Source of the DNA: Pelagihabitans pacificus
GTDB lineage: Bacteria; Bacteroidota; Bacteroidia; Flavobacteriales; Flavobacteriaceae
Length of the DNA stretch: 64,000 nucleotides
Direction: 5' to 3'
NCBI RefSeq assembly: GCF_009371985.2
Contig: NZ_VIKU02000004.1
Coordinates: 434,001-498,000, forward strand
How positions within the stretch are numbered: the first letter of the stretch is position 1; every line of letters begins with the position of its first letter. This document shows, one piece after another, positions 9,178 to 18,868 of the stretch. The notes beneath the pieces are model-generated. The model saw only the letters and a list, made by a program, of their open reading frames with translations. It was not told the DNA's origin and searched no databases. A program made the position numbers and the translations under genes.

Positions 9178-11484
9178 ATGAATCAAGACTATATACAACC
9201 AGACCCTTGGAGTATTATCGAGGAAGGTTTCGACAAAGAACAGGTAAAATCTTCCGAAAGTTTATTCAGCATTGGTAACGGAGCCATGGGGCAGCGGGCC
9301 AATTTTGAGGAGCATTATTCAGGAGACACGTTTCAAGGAAGCTATATCGCCGGAGTGTATTATCCCGACAAAACCCGAGTAGGATGGTGGAAAAATGGCT
9401 ACCCCGAATATTTTGCCAAAGTATTGAACGCGCCCAATTGGATCGGAATCAATGTGACGGTCAACGGAGAACCCCTCGATCTGAACACCTGCAAGGAGGT
9501 AACCGATTTTCGACGGGAACTCAATATGCGGGAAGGCTGGTACCGGCGAAGTTTTAAGGCTACCCTGCCCAATGGGGTCGAGGTCCGAATAAATGTCACC
9601 CGGTTTCTTAGTTTGGACTTTGACGAGGCTGGGATAATCCGATACGAAGTCACCCCGATAAATGCACAAGCGGAAATTAAATTTGAGCCTTATTTGGATA
9701 GTGGAATCAAAAACCATGACACGAATTGGGACGATAAATTTTGGAATACCACCAACGTGATATCGGATGGAGGCCAAGCCTTTATCGAGGCACACACTAT
9801 GAAGACCCATTTCGATACCTGCACGTTTATGGAGTCCGAACTGTACCATAATGGCGAAAAGTTAGATGTGGCCCCCGCTGCGACTACGAGTGAACTATTC
9901 GTAGGTCATGAATACATACAAAAGGCCGACAAAGGGGAGACCTTGGCACTCCATAAATTTGGTGGTTACACCGTTTCCCGTAATCATAAAGCGGATGGGT
10001 TGATCACTGCCGCCAAAAAAGTCCTTAAAAAGGTTACCGATTTCGGTTTTGATGAACTCTTGGATAGGCAGAAAGATGCTTGGGCCAAAATTTGGGAAAT
10101 GAGCGATATCACAATTGACGGGGATGTAAAGGCCCAACAGGGTATCCGATTTAATATCTTTCAATTGAACCAGACCTATCTAGGAACCGATAGTCGCTTA
10201 AATATTGGTCCCAAGGGTTTTACCGGGGAAAAATACGGGGGTAGTACTTATTGGGATACCGAGGCTTACTGTATCCCGTTTTATATGGCCACCAAAGATC
10301 AGGTAGTAGCCCGAAAATTACTGAAATATCGTTATAATCATTTGGGGAAGGCCATTGAAAATGCTGAAAAACTGGGTTTTTCAAACGGGGCGGCACTCTA
10401 TCCCATGGTTACGATGAACGGTGAGGAATGCCATAACGAATGGGAAATCACTTTTGAGGAAATTCATCGAAACGGAGCGATTGCGTTTGCAATCTATAAT
10501 TATTATCGTTTTACAGGCGACTATAGCTACATACCGGAGATGGGCTTGGAGGTCTTGATAGGGATTGCCCGTTTTTGGAATCAACGAGCTACCTTTTCAA
10601 CCCAAAAAAACCAATATGTAATCCTGGGGGTTACAGGACCCAACGAATACGAAAACAACGTCAACAATAACTGGTATACCAACTATATTGCCAAATGGTG
10701 TATCGATTACACTGTGGAACAACTGCAAAAGGTAAAGGACGGCTATCCTGAAGATTATGGTCGTATTATCGGAAAAACCAAGTTAACCGATGCCGAGACC
10801 GAACAATGGCAGATAGTTGCTTCCAACCTGTATTTCCCAAAATCCGAAAAACTGGGAATTTTTTTACAGCAAGACGGTTTTCTAGATAAGGAATTGATTA
10901 CAGTGGCCGATTTGGATAAGAAGCAACGCCCCATCAACCAAAAATGGAGCTGGGACCGCATCTTGCGTTCCCCTTACATAAAACAAGCCGATGTGCTACA
11001 AGGATTCTATTTCTTTGAAGACCATTTTACCATCGAGGAATTGGAGAAACATTTCGATTTTTACGAGCCTTTTACCGTTCACGAATCATCCCTTTCTCCC
11101 TGTGTACACAGTATTCAGGCTGCCAAATTGGATAGAATGGACCAGGCCTATACCTTTTATCTAAGGACTTCCCGGCTCGATTTGGACGATTATAACAAAG
11201 AGGTTGAAGAGGGACTGCACATCACCTCGATGGCCGGCACCTGGATGAGTATTGTGGAAGGTTTTGGTGGGATGCGCGTCATTGACGACAAACTGTCGTT
11301 TACCCCGAGAATACCGGATCAATGGAAATCGTACTCGTTCAAGATAAATTTCAGGAACCGGATTCTAAAGGTTACAGTTGACCAGGAGGGAAGCAAATTC
11401 AAACTGGAAGGAAAAGAGGAAATGTCGATTCGGGTCAATGGCAACCGCCTTGTATTGAATCCCGGAAGCGAAACAACTGCTTAA
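9178..11484 (+). CDS. GH65 maltose phosphorylase
   Basis: This 768-residue glycoside hydrolase family 65 enzyme most likely phosphorolyses maltose to glucose and beta-glucose-1-phosphate. The start at 9178 (MNQDYIQPDPWSIIEEGFD) matches the family; a codon eight residues upstream lies in unconserved sequence. The N-terminal beta-sandwich (SLFSIGNGAMGQRANFEEHY) leads to the alpha/alpha barrel. TGPNEYENNVNNNWYTN carries the expected general acid Glu490, and HESSLSPCVHSI (from His635) is the phosphate-binding loop typical of maltose phosphorylases. Kojibiose, nigerose or trehalose phosphorylase activity cannot be excluded, but the neighbouring pgmB, GH13 and SusCD genes favour maltose. Confidence 0.9.
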   Translation: MNQDYIQPDPWSIIEEGFDKEQVKSSESLFSIGNGAMGQRANFEEHYSGDTFQGSYIAGVYYPDKTRVGWWKNGYPEYFAKVLNAPNWIGINVTVNGEPLDLNTCKEVTDFRRELNMREGWYRRSFKATLPNGVEVRINVTRFLSLDFDEAGIIRYEVTPINAQAEIKFEPYLDSGIKNHDTNWDDKFWNTTNVISDGGQAFIEAHTMKTHFDTCTFMESELYHNGEKLDVAPAATTSELFVGHEYIQKADKGETLALHKFGGYTVSRNHKADGLITAAKKVLKKVTDFGFDELLDRQKDAWAKIWEMSDITIDGDVKAQQGIRFNIFQLNQTYLGTDSRLNIGPKGFTGEKYGGSTYWDTEAYCIPFYMATKDQVVARKLLKYRYNHLGKAIENAEKLGFSNGAALYPMVTMNGEECHNEWEITFEEIHRNGAIAFAIYNYYRFTGDYSYIPEMGLEVLIGIARFWNQRATFSTQKNQYVILGVTGPNEYENNVNNNWYTNYIAKWCIDYTVEQLQKVKDGYPEDYGRIIGKTKLTDAETEQWQIVASNLYFPKSEKLGIFLQQDGFLDKELITVADLDKKQRPINQKWSWDRILRSPYIKQADVLQGFYFFEDHFTIEELEKHFDFYEPFTVHESSLSPCVHSIQAAKLDRMDQAYTFYLRTSRLDLDDYNKEVEEGLHITSMAGTWMSIVEGFGGMRVIDDKLSFTPRIPDQWKSYSFKINFRNRILKVTVDQEGSKFKLEGKEEMSIRVNGNRLVLNPGSETTA

Positions 11485-11488
11485 TAAG

Positions 11489-13354
11489 ATGTCCGCCAGA
11501 AGGTTTGGTTTAGTGGTTTTTGGCTGTACGGTTCTTTTGGCCTGTAAGACCGAACCCAAAAACATAGAAGAAAAGCGCTACGTGAAAAAGAAAGAAGTAG
11601 TTTACCAGGTTTTTACCCGACTATTCGGCAATACCAATACCACCAATAGACCATGGGGTACCATTCAGGAAAACGGAGTGGGCAAGTTTTCGGACTTTTC
11701 AGTAAAAGCGTTACGCGAGATCAAGGATTTGGGCGTAACCTATATCTGGTACACCGGCGTTCCCCATCACGCAGTGGTTACCGACTACACGGCATATGGT
11801 ATTTCACAGGACGATCCCGATGTAGTAAAAGGAAGGGCCGGTTCCCCTTATGCAGTGAAGGACTACTACAATGTGAATCCAGATTTGGCGGAGAAGCCCA
11901 AGGAACGTTTAGAGGAGTTTAAACAGTTGGTCCATCGCACCCATAAGGTGGGGCTCAAACTGTTGATCGACATCGTCCCGAATCATGTAGCCCGTAACTA
12001 CGAAGGCGGTAGCACTCCGGAAGGTCAAAAGCCTTTTGGGGCGAACGACGACACTTCGGTCGAATACGCCAGGGAGAATAATTTCTACTATATTCCCGAT
12101 ACAGCTTTCCAAGTACCACAATGGGAAAACGGATATGTGCCATTGGGGGGTCAGAACCACGAACTTGTTGATGGGAAGTTCAATGAGAATCCCGCTAAAT
12201 GGACCGGCAACGGATCGAGGCTCGCCAGACCCCAGATGAACGATTGGTATGAGACGGTTAAAATCAACTATGGGGTTCGGCCCGATGGATCATATGATTT
12301 CGATAGGCTTCCACAGGGTTTTGATGCGGTCGACTATTCGGGACATTACGAATTCTGGTCCGATAAAAATATACCGGACTCTTGGATCAAGTTTAAGGAT
12401 ATTGCGCTGTATTGGCTCGAAATGGGTGTTGATGGCTTTCGTTTCGATATGGCCGAAATGGTACCGGTCGAATTTTGGAGTTACATGAATTCCCATATTA
12501 AAAGGAAAAATCCGGAGGCATTCCTGTTGGCCGAAGTTTACAATCCAGGTCTGTATCGGGATTATATTTACAAGGGTAAAATGGATTACCTCTACGACAA
12601 GGTCGAGATGTACGATTCGCTGAAGCATATTATACAGGGCCATGGGTGGACAGACCATATTCCTGTTGTTAAACAGGGCACCTGGGATATCGAACATCAT
12701 TTGCTGCACTTCTTGGAGAACCATGACGAGCAGCGTATCGCCAGTCCGGATTTTGCAGGTGATGCCTTAAAGGGAAAACCGGCCATGGTAGTTTCCGCTA
12801 CCATGACCTCGGCCCCTGTCATGATCTATTTTGGGCAGGAAGTAGGGGAGCCTGGCGCGGAGAACGCGGGTTATGGCCAACCCACCCGTACCTCTATCTT
12901 CGATTATATCGGAGTACCCCATCATCAGCGCTGGGTCAATGACAAAAAATTTGATGGCGGCCAATTAAAAAGAGAGGAAAAAGCGCTTCGGGACTTTTAT
13001 AAAAGATTGCTCAACTTTACCATCCAGAGCGACGCCTTGATGGGTAATTACGAGGACATTCATTTTTATAACAAGGAACATACGCCGGGTTACGACCATC
13101 GGGTACTTTCCTTCGTACGATGGTCCGACCGGGAAAGATTAATTGTGGTTTCCAATTTTGATACGAACAAGTCCTATGACCTTGAGTTGAAGGTACCCAA
13201 TGAAATTATAGAAAAATGGAAGCTTTCCGAGGGTGCACACCCCTTAAGGGATGCCCTTTATGGCGATGAAAATACCCTCAAAGTCCATAATGGGAGAGGG
13301 GAATTGGCAATCTCGTTAAATCCATTGGAATCGTTTATTTTTGTCCTAAAATAA
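11489..13354 (+). CDS. GH13 alpha-amylase-family lipoprotein
   Basis: This 621-residue GH13 enzyme should cleave alpha-1,4-glucans outside the cytoplasm. The N-terminus MSARRFGLVVFGCTVLLAC is a lipoprotein signal with Cys19. Conserved GH13 regions are present in order: LLIDIVPNHVARN, DGFRFDMAEM (nucleophile Asp320), FLLAEVYNP (acid/base Glu349) and FLENHDEQR (Asp413). A C-terminal beta-domain (LIVVSNFDTNKSYDLEL) follows. It begins 4 nt after the GH65 stop, so it is cotranscribed. It likely trims malto-oligosaccharides in the periplasm or at the cell surface; the exact subfamily is not resolved. Confidence 0.93.
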   Translation: MSARRFGLVVFGCTVLLACKTEPKNIEEKRYVKKKEVVYQVFTRLFGNTNTTNRPWGTIQENGVGKFSDFSVKALREIKDLGVTYIWYTGVPHHAVVTDYTAYGISQDDPDVVKGRAGSPYAVKDYYNVNPDLAEKPKERLEEFKQLVHRTHKVGLKLLIDIVPNHVARNYEGGSTPEGQKPFGANDDTSVEYARENNFYYIPDTAFQVPQWENGYVPLGGQNHELVDGKFNENPAKWTGNGSRLARPQMNDWYETVKINYGVRPDGSYDFDRLPQGFDAVDYSGHYEFWSDKNIPDSWIKFKDIALYWLEMGVDGFRFDMAEMVPVEFWSYMNSHIKRKNPEAFLLAEVYNPGLYRDYIYKGKMDYLYDKVEMYDSLKHIIQGHGWTDHIPVVKQGTWDIEHHLLHFLENHDEQRIASPDFAGDALKGKPAMVVSATMTSAPVMIYFGQEVGEPGAENAGYGQPTRTSIFDYIGVPHHQRWVNDKKFDGGQLKREEKALRDFYKRLLNFTIQSDALMGNYEDIHFYNKEHTPGYDHRVLSFVRWSDRERLIVVSNFDTNKSYDLELKVPNEIIEKWKLSEGAHPLRDALYGDENTLKVHNGRGELAISLNPLESFIFVLK

Positions 13355-13361
13355 AGAAGAA

Positions 13362-14111
13362 ATGGGTAAAAATTGTGCAATAGTGTTGGCATTGTTCTTC
13401 ACAATATACGGTTGTATGGATGAAAAAAAACCACTAGTAATCGGGCACCGCGGGGCAATGGGCCATGAAACGGAAAATTCGCTGGCCTCGATACAAAAGG
13501 CAATGGACTTAGGGGTAGACGCCATCGAAATCGACGTATTCCAAATCACCAGTGGCGAAACCGTGGTGTTCCATGATGAACGTGTAGATCGCCTCACTAA
13601 TGGAGCGGGAAGAATCGAGGAGTATAACCTCTCCGACATGAAAAAACTACGATTGGATGGAGGGCATAAAATTCCGATCCTTCAACAAGTATTGAAACTA
13701 GTCGACAACAAAGTACGATTGAATATAGAATTGAAAGGTACAGGAACTGCGAATAGGGTAAATTTTATCACCGATTATTATATTAAAGAGCGTGGTTGGT
13801 CGCCAGAAAACTTCTTGATATCCAGCTTCAACTGGGATGAGCTTAGGGAAATGAGAAAATTCAATCCTAATATTGCAATAGCAGTACTCACCGAAGGGGA
13901 TCCCTTGGAGGCCATTCCTGTGGCAAAAGAACTGAAGGCGGAAGCTATTAACCCAAACATTAAACGTTTGAATCTTGAGATAGCCAATCAGATCAGGGAT
14001 GCCGGTTTCAAAATCTACACATGGACGGTGAACGATCCCAACGATATCAATATGGCTAAAAGATGGGCTGTTGACGGAATCATCACGGACTACCCAGAAC
14101 GTGTCCGGTGA
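13362..14111 (+). CDS. Glycerophosphodiester phosphodiesterase lipoprotein
   Basis: This 249-residue GDPD-family protein has a lipoprotein signal (MGKNCAIVLALFFTIYGC, Cys18) and the catalytic core: IGHRGAMGHETENS (His29-Arg-Gly), AIEIDVFQ with the metal-binding Glu and Asp, and VFHDERVDRLTNG with the second His. It should hydrolyse glycerophosphodiesters to glycerol-3-phosphate and an alcohol in the periplasm. It starts 7 nt after the amylase gene and overlaps the next gene, so it is in the same transcript, although its substrate has no obvious link with maltose. Confidence 0.9.
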   Translation: MGKNCAIVLALFFTIYGCMDEKKPLVIGHRGAMGHETENSLASIQKAMDLGVDAIEIDVFQITSGETVVFHDERVDRLTNGAGRIEEYNLSDMKKLRLDGGHKIPILQQVLKLVDNKVRLNIELKGTGTANRVNFITDYYIKERGWSPENFLISSFNWDELREMRKFNPNIAIAVLTEGDPLEAIPVAKELKAEAINPNIKRLNLEIANQIRDAGFKIYTWTVNDPNDINMAKRWAVDGIITDYPERVR

Positions 14112-15391
14112 TGTTCGATGTCATCGTTATTGGGGGTGGCGCAGCGGGCTTTTACGCTGCCATCCATATAGCCGAGGCCAATTCCAGGCTAAAGGTGGCC
14201 ATACTGGAACGTGGCAAGGAGGTACTGTCCAAGGTGAAGGTCAGTGGTGGTGGGCGATGCAATGTAACCCACGCCGAGTTTGACCCTAGCGAATTGGTAA
14301 AAAATTATCCAAGGGGTCAAAAAGAACTGCTCGGACCTTTCCACACCCATTGTAGCGGGGATACCGTTGCCTTTTTTGAGCGAAGAGGTATTTCCCTTAA
14401 AATTGAGGAGGATGGTAGAATGTTTCCCGTATCCGATACTTCCCAGACCATCATCGATTGTTTTTTAGCGGAGGCAGGCCGTTTTGGCGTGAAAGTATTA
14501 AAACATAGTTCTGTAAATGATATCAGACAAGTTAAGGACTCATCAAAAGTTGCTTTATGGGAGGTCGTTTCGATAAAACATAGCTACACTGCAAGAAAAG
14601 TCTTAGTCGCAACGGGAAGCAATCCTAAGATTTGGAAGCTGCTCGAAAATCTAGGACACACCATCGAACCACCGACGCCATCTTTGTTTACCTTCAATAT
14701 TAAAGATGAGCGAATCAATGGTATTCCCGGTTTGAGTACCAAGGCGAGGGTCGAAATCTTGGCCAAGCGCATCTTCAATCCAAAAATAACCATCAAACTA
14801 AGAAGCCAGAAAGCAACAGAAACCCTAATGTCGGCCGAAGGCCCAGTTTTGGTTACCCATTGGGGGTTGAGCGGTCCGGCCATCCTAAAGTTATCGGCAT
14901 GGGGAGCTAAATTGTTACATGATTTCAACTATCGATTCAAAATTAGGGTGAATTGGTTGCCGGATTTTAACCAAGGTTCGGTACTCCCCTATTTGATGGA
15001 GATAAAGGAGGTGGAGGCGAGAAAAACAATACTTCGAACCAAGGCGGTCGACGTGCCAAGGCGTTTATGGACCAATTTGGTACGGGCTTCAGGTCTGGAA
15101 GAGACTACCAAATGGGCCGATGTCAACAAAATTCAATTACAGAATTTAGCCGATCAGCTGACCGCTTGCGAATTTCAGGTCGATGGAAAGAGTACCTTCA
15201 AGGAAGAGTTCGTGACCGCGGGAGGGGTGGACCTAAAAGAGATCAATTTCAAGACGATGGAAAGTAAATTGCTTCCCAACCTTTATCTTGCAGGAGAGGT
15301 CATCAATGTAGATGCGATAACGGGCGGCTTCAATTTTCAAAATGCGTGGACCAGTGGTTATATCGCGGCCAAAGCAATCATCGAAAAGTAG
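14111..15391 (+). CDS. BaiN/HI0933-family FAD-dependent oxidoreductase
   Basis: This protein of about 426 residues belongs to the HI0933/YhiN/BaiN family of NAD(P)/FAD oxidoreductases. It shows the dinucleotide motif VIVIGGGAAGFYAAI, the family signature KVKVSGGGRCNVTHAEF, a later ATGSNPKIWKL segment, and the C-terminal VTAGGVDLKEINFKTMESK followed by LYLAGEVINVDAITGGFNFQNAW, which closes the FAD site. The ATG at 14111 shares one base with the GDPD stop codon; a GTG three bases earlier is possible. The physiological substrate of this family is mostly unknown. It ends the plus-strand run that starts with lacI. Confidence 0.88.
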   Translation: MFDVIVIGGGAAGFYAAIHIAEANSRLKVAILERGKEVLSKVKVSGGGRCNVTHAEFDPSELVKNYPRGQKELLGPFHTHCSGDTVAFFERRGISLKIEEDGRMFPVSDTSQTIIDCFLAEAGRFGVKVLKHSSVNDIRQVKDSSKVALWEVVSIKHSYTARKVLVATGSNPKIWKLLENLGHTIEPPTPSLFTFNIKDERINGIPGLSTKARVEILAKRIFNPKITIKLRSQKATETLMSAEGPVLVTHWGLSGPAILKLSAWGAKLLHDFNYRFKIRVNWLPDFNQGSVLPYLMEIKEVEARKTILRTKAVDVPRRLWTNLVRASGLEETTKWADVNKIQLQNLADQLTACEFQVDGKSTFKEEFVTAGGVDLKEINFKTMESKLLPNLYLAGEVINVDAITGGFNFQNAWTSGYIAAKAIIEK

Positions 15392-15453
15392 CAACCTATC
15401 TATAGAATCAAACCAAGCATGCCGGCAAGTCGATTCTCGTAAATTATCCTACT

Positions 15454-16014
15454 ATGCAGGAAACAATAAAGTACATCGCTTTGCTCCGGGGAATCAACGT
15501 AAGCGGGCAAAAGAAAATCAAGATGGTCGATTTGCGCGAAATGATGCAGCAGTTGGGTTTTGATAAGGTACAGACCTATATTCAAAGTGGTAACATTTTA
15601 TTTGAAGCTGCAGACCCGGACCCCGCTAGCGTGGCGGAAAAAATCGGCACAGCCATCACCAAGACCTTTGGTTTCGACGTTCCGGTTCTCGTAAAGACCC
15701 GAAAAGACATAGAGGGAATCATCGATCAAAACCCTTTTAAAAACCCGGAGGATTTGCAGGCCAATCGTATTTACTATGTCCTCCTAAAGGATGTCCCAGA
15801 GCCGGCTTTGGTCGAAGCATTCCGACAAGAAACCTATCCGAACGAAAAGTTTTTTGTCTCCGAAGAGTGTGTGTATCTCTGTTGCCTAAAAGGATACGGC
15901 CAGGCTAAGTTGAATAACAATCTCTTGGAACGGAAGCTTAAAATCGGGGCGACCACTAGAAACCATGGTACGATGATGAAATTACTGGAGATGTCTTCGA
16001 GCCAACAGAGATAG
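15454..16014 (+). CDS. DUF1697 family protein
   Basis: This 186-residue protein starts with the DUF1697 signature KYIALLRGINVSGQKKIKM, followed by LREMMQQLGFDKVQTYIQSGNILFEA. It is cytoplasmic by composition, with no signal peptide or membrane segment. The family is widespread and its function is unknown. It lies 62 nt after the flavoprotein gene and converges with tspO. No regulator or terminator was identified. Confidence 0.9.
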   Translation: MQETIKYIALLRGINVSGQKKIKMVDLREMMQQLGFDKVQTYIQSGNILFEAADPDPASVAEKIGTAITKTFGFDVPVLVKTRKDIEGIIDQNPFKNPEDLQANRIYYVLLKDVPEPALVEAFRQETYPNEKFFVSEECVYLCCLKGYGQAKLNNNLLERKLKIGATTRNHGTMMKLLEMSSSQQR

Positions 16015-16080
16015 GAATGTGGTTGCGTACCAAATACATCGTGCACTTGGGGATTACCGAACTATTGGTCTATCTTGAAA

Positions 16081-16554
16081 TTAGTTGAGCTCCCAAATCT
16101 TATAGTTCAATGCGGTGGCGAAACAGACCCATAGAAGATAGGGCACCATCAACAAGGCCGCAACCTTGCTCACTACTCTGAACCAACGGATCGTGAGCAA
16201 AATTAATATCAAAAGGGTAATGATGACCATCAAAGCCCAAAACGGCTCGCGTAATCCAAAAAAAACGATGCTCCATGCAGCGTTCAGAAGTAGCTGAAAT
16301 CCAAAATGATAGAGTGCCGTCTTTACCCATAAATGATAGAACCCCTTGGCCCAAACGATTCCTGCCGCCACGCCCATCATGATGTAGAGAACGGTCCATA
16401 CGGGTGCAAACAACCAGTTGGGCGGATTAAATCCAGGCTTGTTCAAACCCGTGTACCAGGTATTAACCGAACTTTGGGTGGCGAAACCGGAGAGAATGCC
16501 GATGACAATGCAAATACCGACGGCGATAGCGATATAGGTCAGTTTTTTTTTCAA
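16081..16554 (-). CDS. tspO: TspO/MBR-family membrane protein
   Basis: This 157-residue protein has five hydrophobic segments and the TspO signatures: WYTGLNKPGFNPPNWLFAPV between TM1 and TM2, VWTVLYIMMGVAAGIVW, and the Trp-rich AAWSIVFFGLREP. TspO proteins bind porphyrins and sterols or related ligands in bacterial membranes; the physiological role is unsettled. It is divergent from mvaD, separated by 94 bp holding the mvaD promoter. Confidence 0.93.
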   Translation of the reverse strand: MKKKLTYIAIAVGICIVIGILSGFATQSSVNTWYTGLNKPGFNPPNWLFAPVWTVLYIMMGVAAGIVWAKGFYHLWVKTALYHFGFQLLLNAAWSIVFFGLREPFWALMVIITLLILILLTIRWFRVVSKVAALLMVPYLLWVCFATALNYKIWELN

Positions 16555-16623
16555 GAGGTTGGAGTATTTCCCCTAAAATAATGATTTATTTCATTGACCC
16601 CCATCGCAAAACCCCTTAAAAAC

Positions 16624-16631
16624 TATCTTTG
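16624..16631 (+). promoter_or_regulatory. -7 box of the mvaD promoter
   Basis: TATCTTTG is a perfect TAnnTTTG, 17 bp before the mvaD start codon. The nearest TTG (16594-16596) is 27 bp upstream, longer than the usual spacing. Confidence 0.5.
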
Positions 16632-16648
16632 CACAAATTTTTAATTTC

Positions 16649-17731
16649 ATGACCGAAAACGATTTTGTCCCATTGCCCTACACCCAAGAAAAGTCTGAGG
16701 GAACAATTCGGTGGAAATCACCCAGTAATATCGCTTTGGTTAAGTATTGGGGAAAAAAGAAGCATCAGATTCCGGCCAATCCTTCCATCAGTTTTACCCT
16801 GAGTGCAGCTACCACCACTACTACGGTCAGTTTCAAGAAAATGGACAAAGCCACCAAGGAGTTCAGTTTCGATTTCTTTTTTGAAGGGCGACCCAAGGAA
16901 GACTTCAAGCCAAAGATTTTAGCTTTTTTTGAGCGCACCGAGGACTATCTTCCATTTTTAAAACAATACCAATTCACCATTGAAAGCTCCAACTCCTTTC
17001 CGCATAGCAGCGGAATTGCATCCTCGGCGAGCAGTATGTCCGCTTTGGCGCTATGCCTGATGGACCTGGAAAGGGAATTGAATCCCGGAATATCATCGGA
17101 TTTTTTCCAGAAGAAAGCATCTTTTCTGTCTCGATTGGGTTCGGGAAGTGCCTGTAGAAGCATTAGTGGAAGTTTGATGCAATGGGGAGCACATGACGAA
17201 ATTGAAGGAAGCTCGGATCTGTTCGGAATCAGCTATCCATACAAGGTACATCCAGTTTATCAAAATTACCATGACACCATCTTGTTGGTCGATAAAGGGC
17301 AAAAGCAAGTAAGCAGCACCGTAGGCCACAATTTGATGCACGATCATCCCTATGCGCCGACACGCTTTGCCCAAGCCCATACGAATCTGAGCCAATTAAA
17401 ATCTATTTTTGCAAACGGGGACTTAACGGCATTTATTGAAATTGTCGAAAGTGAGGCACTTACACTACATGCTATGATGATGACCAGCCTCCCTTATTTT
17501 GTATTGATGAAACCGAATACCCTTGAAATTATCAATCGCATTTGGGCATTTCGCGAAGCATCCAAAAAACCGGTTTGTTTTACTTTGGATGCCGGTGCGA
17601 ATGTACATGTGCTTTATCCCGAAAATGAGAAAGAACCGATTTATGGGTTTATCCAAGACGAATTGCTAACGTATTGTGAAAAAGGACAGCATATTTGCGA
17701 CCGGATCGGGTTGGGAGCAACAAGGGTTTGA
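16649..17731 (+). CDS. mvaD: Diphosphomevalonate decarboxylase
   Basis: This 360-residue GHMP-superfamily enzyme decarboxylates mevalonate diphosphate to isopentenyl diphosphate, the last step of the mevalonate pathway used by Flavobacteriia. Visible signatures are WKSPSNIALVKYWGKK near the N-terminus, the phosphate loop HSSGIASSASSMSALALCL and the SGSACRSISGSLMQWG block around the catalytic Asp region. Length is normal. It has its own promoter and is followed after 186 bp by a GHMP kinase of the same pathway. Confidence 0.95.
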   Translation: MTENDFVPLPYTQEKSEGTIRWKSPSNIALVKYWGKKKHQIPANPSISFTLSAATTTTTVSFKKMDKATKEFSFDFFFEGRPKEDFKPKILAFFERTEDYLPFLKQYQFTIESSNSFPHSSGIASSASSMSALALCLMDLERELNPGISSDFFQKKASFLSRLGSGSACRSISGSLMQWGAHDEIEGSSDLFGISYPYKVHPVYQNYHDTILLVDKGQKQVSSTVGHNLMHDHPYAPTRFAQAHTNLSQLKSIFANGDLTAFIEIVESEALTLHAMMMTSLPYFVLMKPNTLEIINRIWAFREASKKPVCFTLDAGANVHVLYPENEKEPIYGFIQDELLTYCEKGQHICDRIGLGATRV

Positions 17732-17917
17732 TTTCAATGGTATGAACAAGATGACGTTGCGACAGGTACTTAACGTATCGATAGAAAAATGATTTTAGCG
17801 GCAATACTTCGACAGCGTCCAGTTTTTGTTTATCTTTACCATGATATTGTTGAACATTTATTTGAATAGATATAACAAAGTGTCAACAATGTTTAAAAGA
17901 ATAGTATTTTTAACCGT

Positions 17918-18856
17918 ATGAAAGGACCCCTGTTTTACTCTAAAATTCTCCTTTTTGGGGAATACGGCATCATCAAAGATTCCAAAGGACTCTCTATACC
18001 CTATAATTTTTTTAAAGGAGCTTTAAAGACCGATGGTAACGAATCGGAAAGCGCCATTAGGTCGAATAAGAACCTTCGGGCCTTTAAGGGCTATCTGGAA
18101 AAGCTTGCCGTGGAAGACCCTGAATTGGTACGCTTTGATATCAATGCAATGACATCCGATATTTCGAAAGGCATGTATTTCGATAGCTCTATTCCACAAG
18201 GCTATGGGGTAGGTAGTAGCGGTGCGTTGGTAGCTGCTATTTATGACAAATATGCCCACGATAAAATAACGGTTCTTGAAAATCTTACCAGGGAGAAACT
18301 ATTGAAGCTAAAGCGGATTTTTGCGAGGATGGAGTCCTTTTTCCACGGAAAATCTTCCGGGCTCGACCCCTTAAATAGCTATTTGAGCCTTCCTATACTG
18401 ATCAACTCACAGGATAATATCGAGTCGACCAGCATTCCCTCGCAAAACACCGAAGGAAAAGGAGCCGTATTTTTACTGGATAGTGGCATGACCGGCGAGA
18501 CGGCGCCCATGGTACAAATCTTCATGGAAAAAATGAAGAACGAGGGCTTTAGGAGCATGTTAAAAGATCAATTTATTAAACACACCGATGCCTGTGTCGA
18601 AGATTTTGTGAACGGCAATGTAAAATCACTCTTCGGAAATTTGAAACAGCTTTCCCATGTGGTCTTGGATCATTTCAAACCGATGATCCCCGCTAAGTTC
18701 CACGAACTCTGGAAGCGGGGTATCGACACCAATGAGTATTACCTCAAACTCTGCGGCTCGGGAGGCGGTGGATATATATTAGGCTTTACCGAAGATTTCG
18801 GCAAAGCGCAAAAAGCCCTCAAGGACTACAATTTGGAAGTGGTTTATAACTTCTAA
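17918..18856 (+). CDS. Mevalonate kinase-like GHMP kinase
   Basis: This 312-residue GHMP kinase starts with the substrate motif YSKILLFGEYGIIKDSKGL, has the ATP-binding loop QGYGVGSSGALVAAIYDKY at about residues 88-106, and ends with KLCGSGGGGYILGF. It matches the mevalonate kinase group found beside mvaD in Flavobacteriia, and should phosphorylate mevalonate at O5. Phosphomevalonate kinase is less likely. The next gene, a UbiA prenyltransferase, starts 12 nt downstream, so the two are probably cotranscribed. Confidence 0.88.
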   Translation: MKGPLFYSKILLFGEYGIIKDSKGLSIPYNFFKGALKTDGNESESAIRSNKNLRAFKGYLEKLAVEDPELVRFDINAMTSDISKGMYFDSSIPQGYGVGSSGALVAAIYDKYAHDKITVLENLTREKLLKLKRIFARMESFFHGKSSGLDPLNSYLSLPILINSQDNIESTSIPSQNTEGKGAVFLLDSGMTGETAPMVQIFMEKMKNEGFRSMLKDQFIKHTDACVEDFVNGNVKSLFGNLKQLSHVVLDHFKPMIPAKFHELWKRGIDTNEYYLKLCGSGGGGYILGFTEDFGKAQKALKDYNLEVVYNF

Positions 18857-18868
18857 TTCCTTCCCTAC

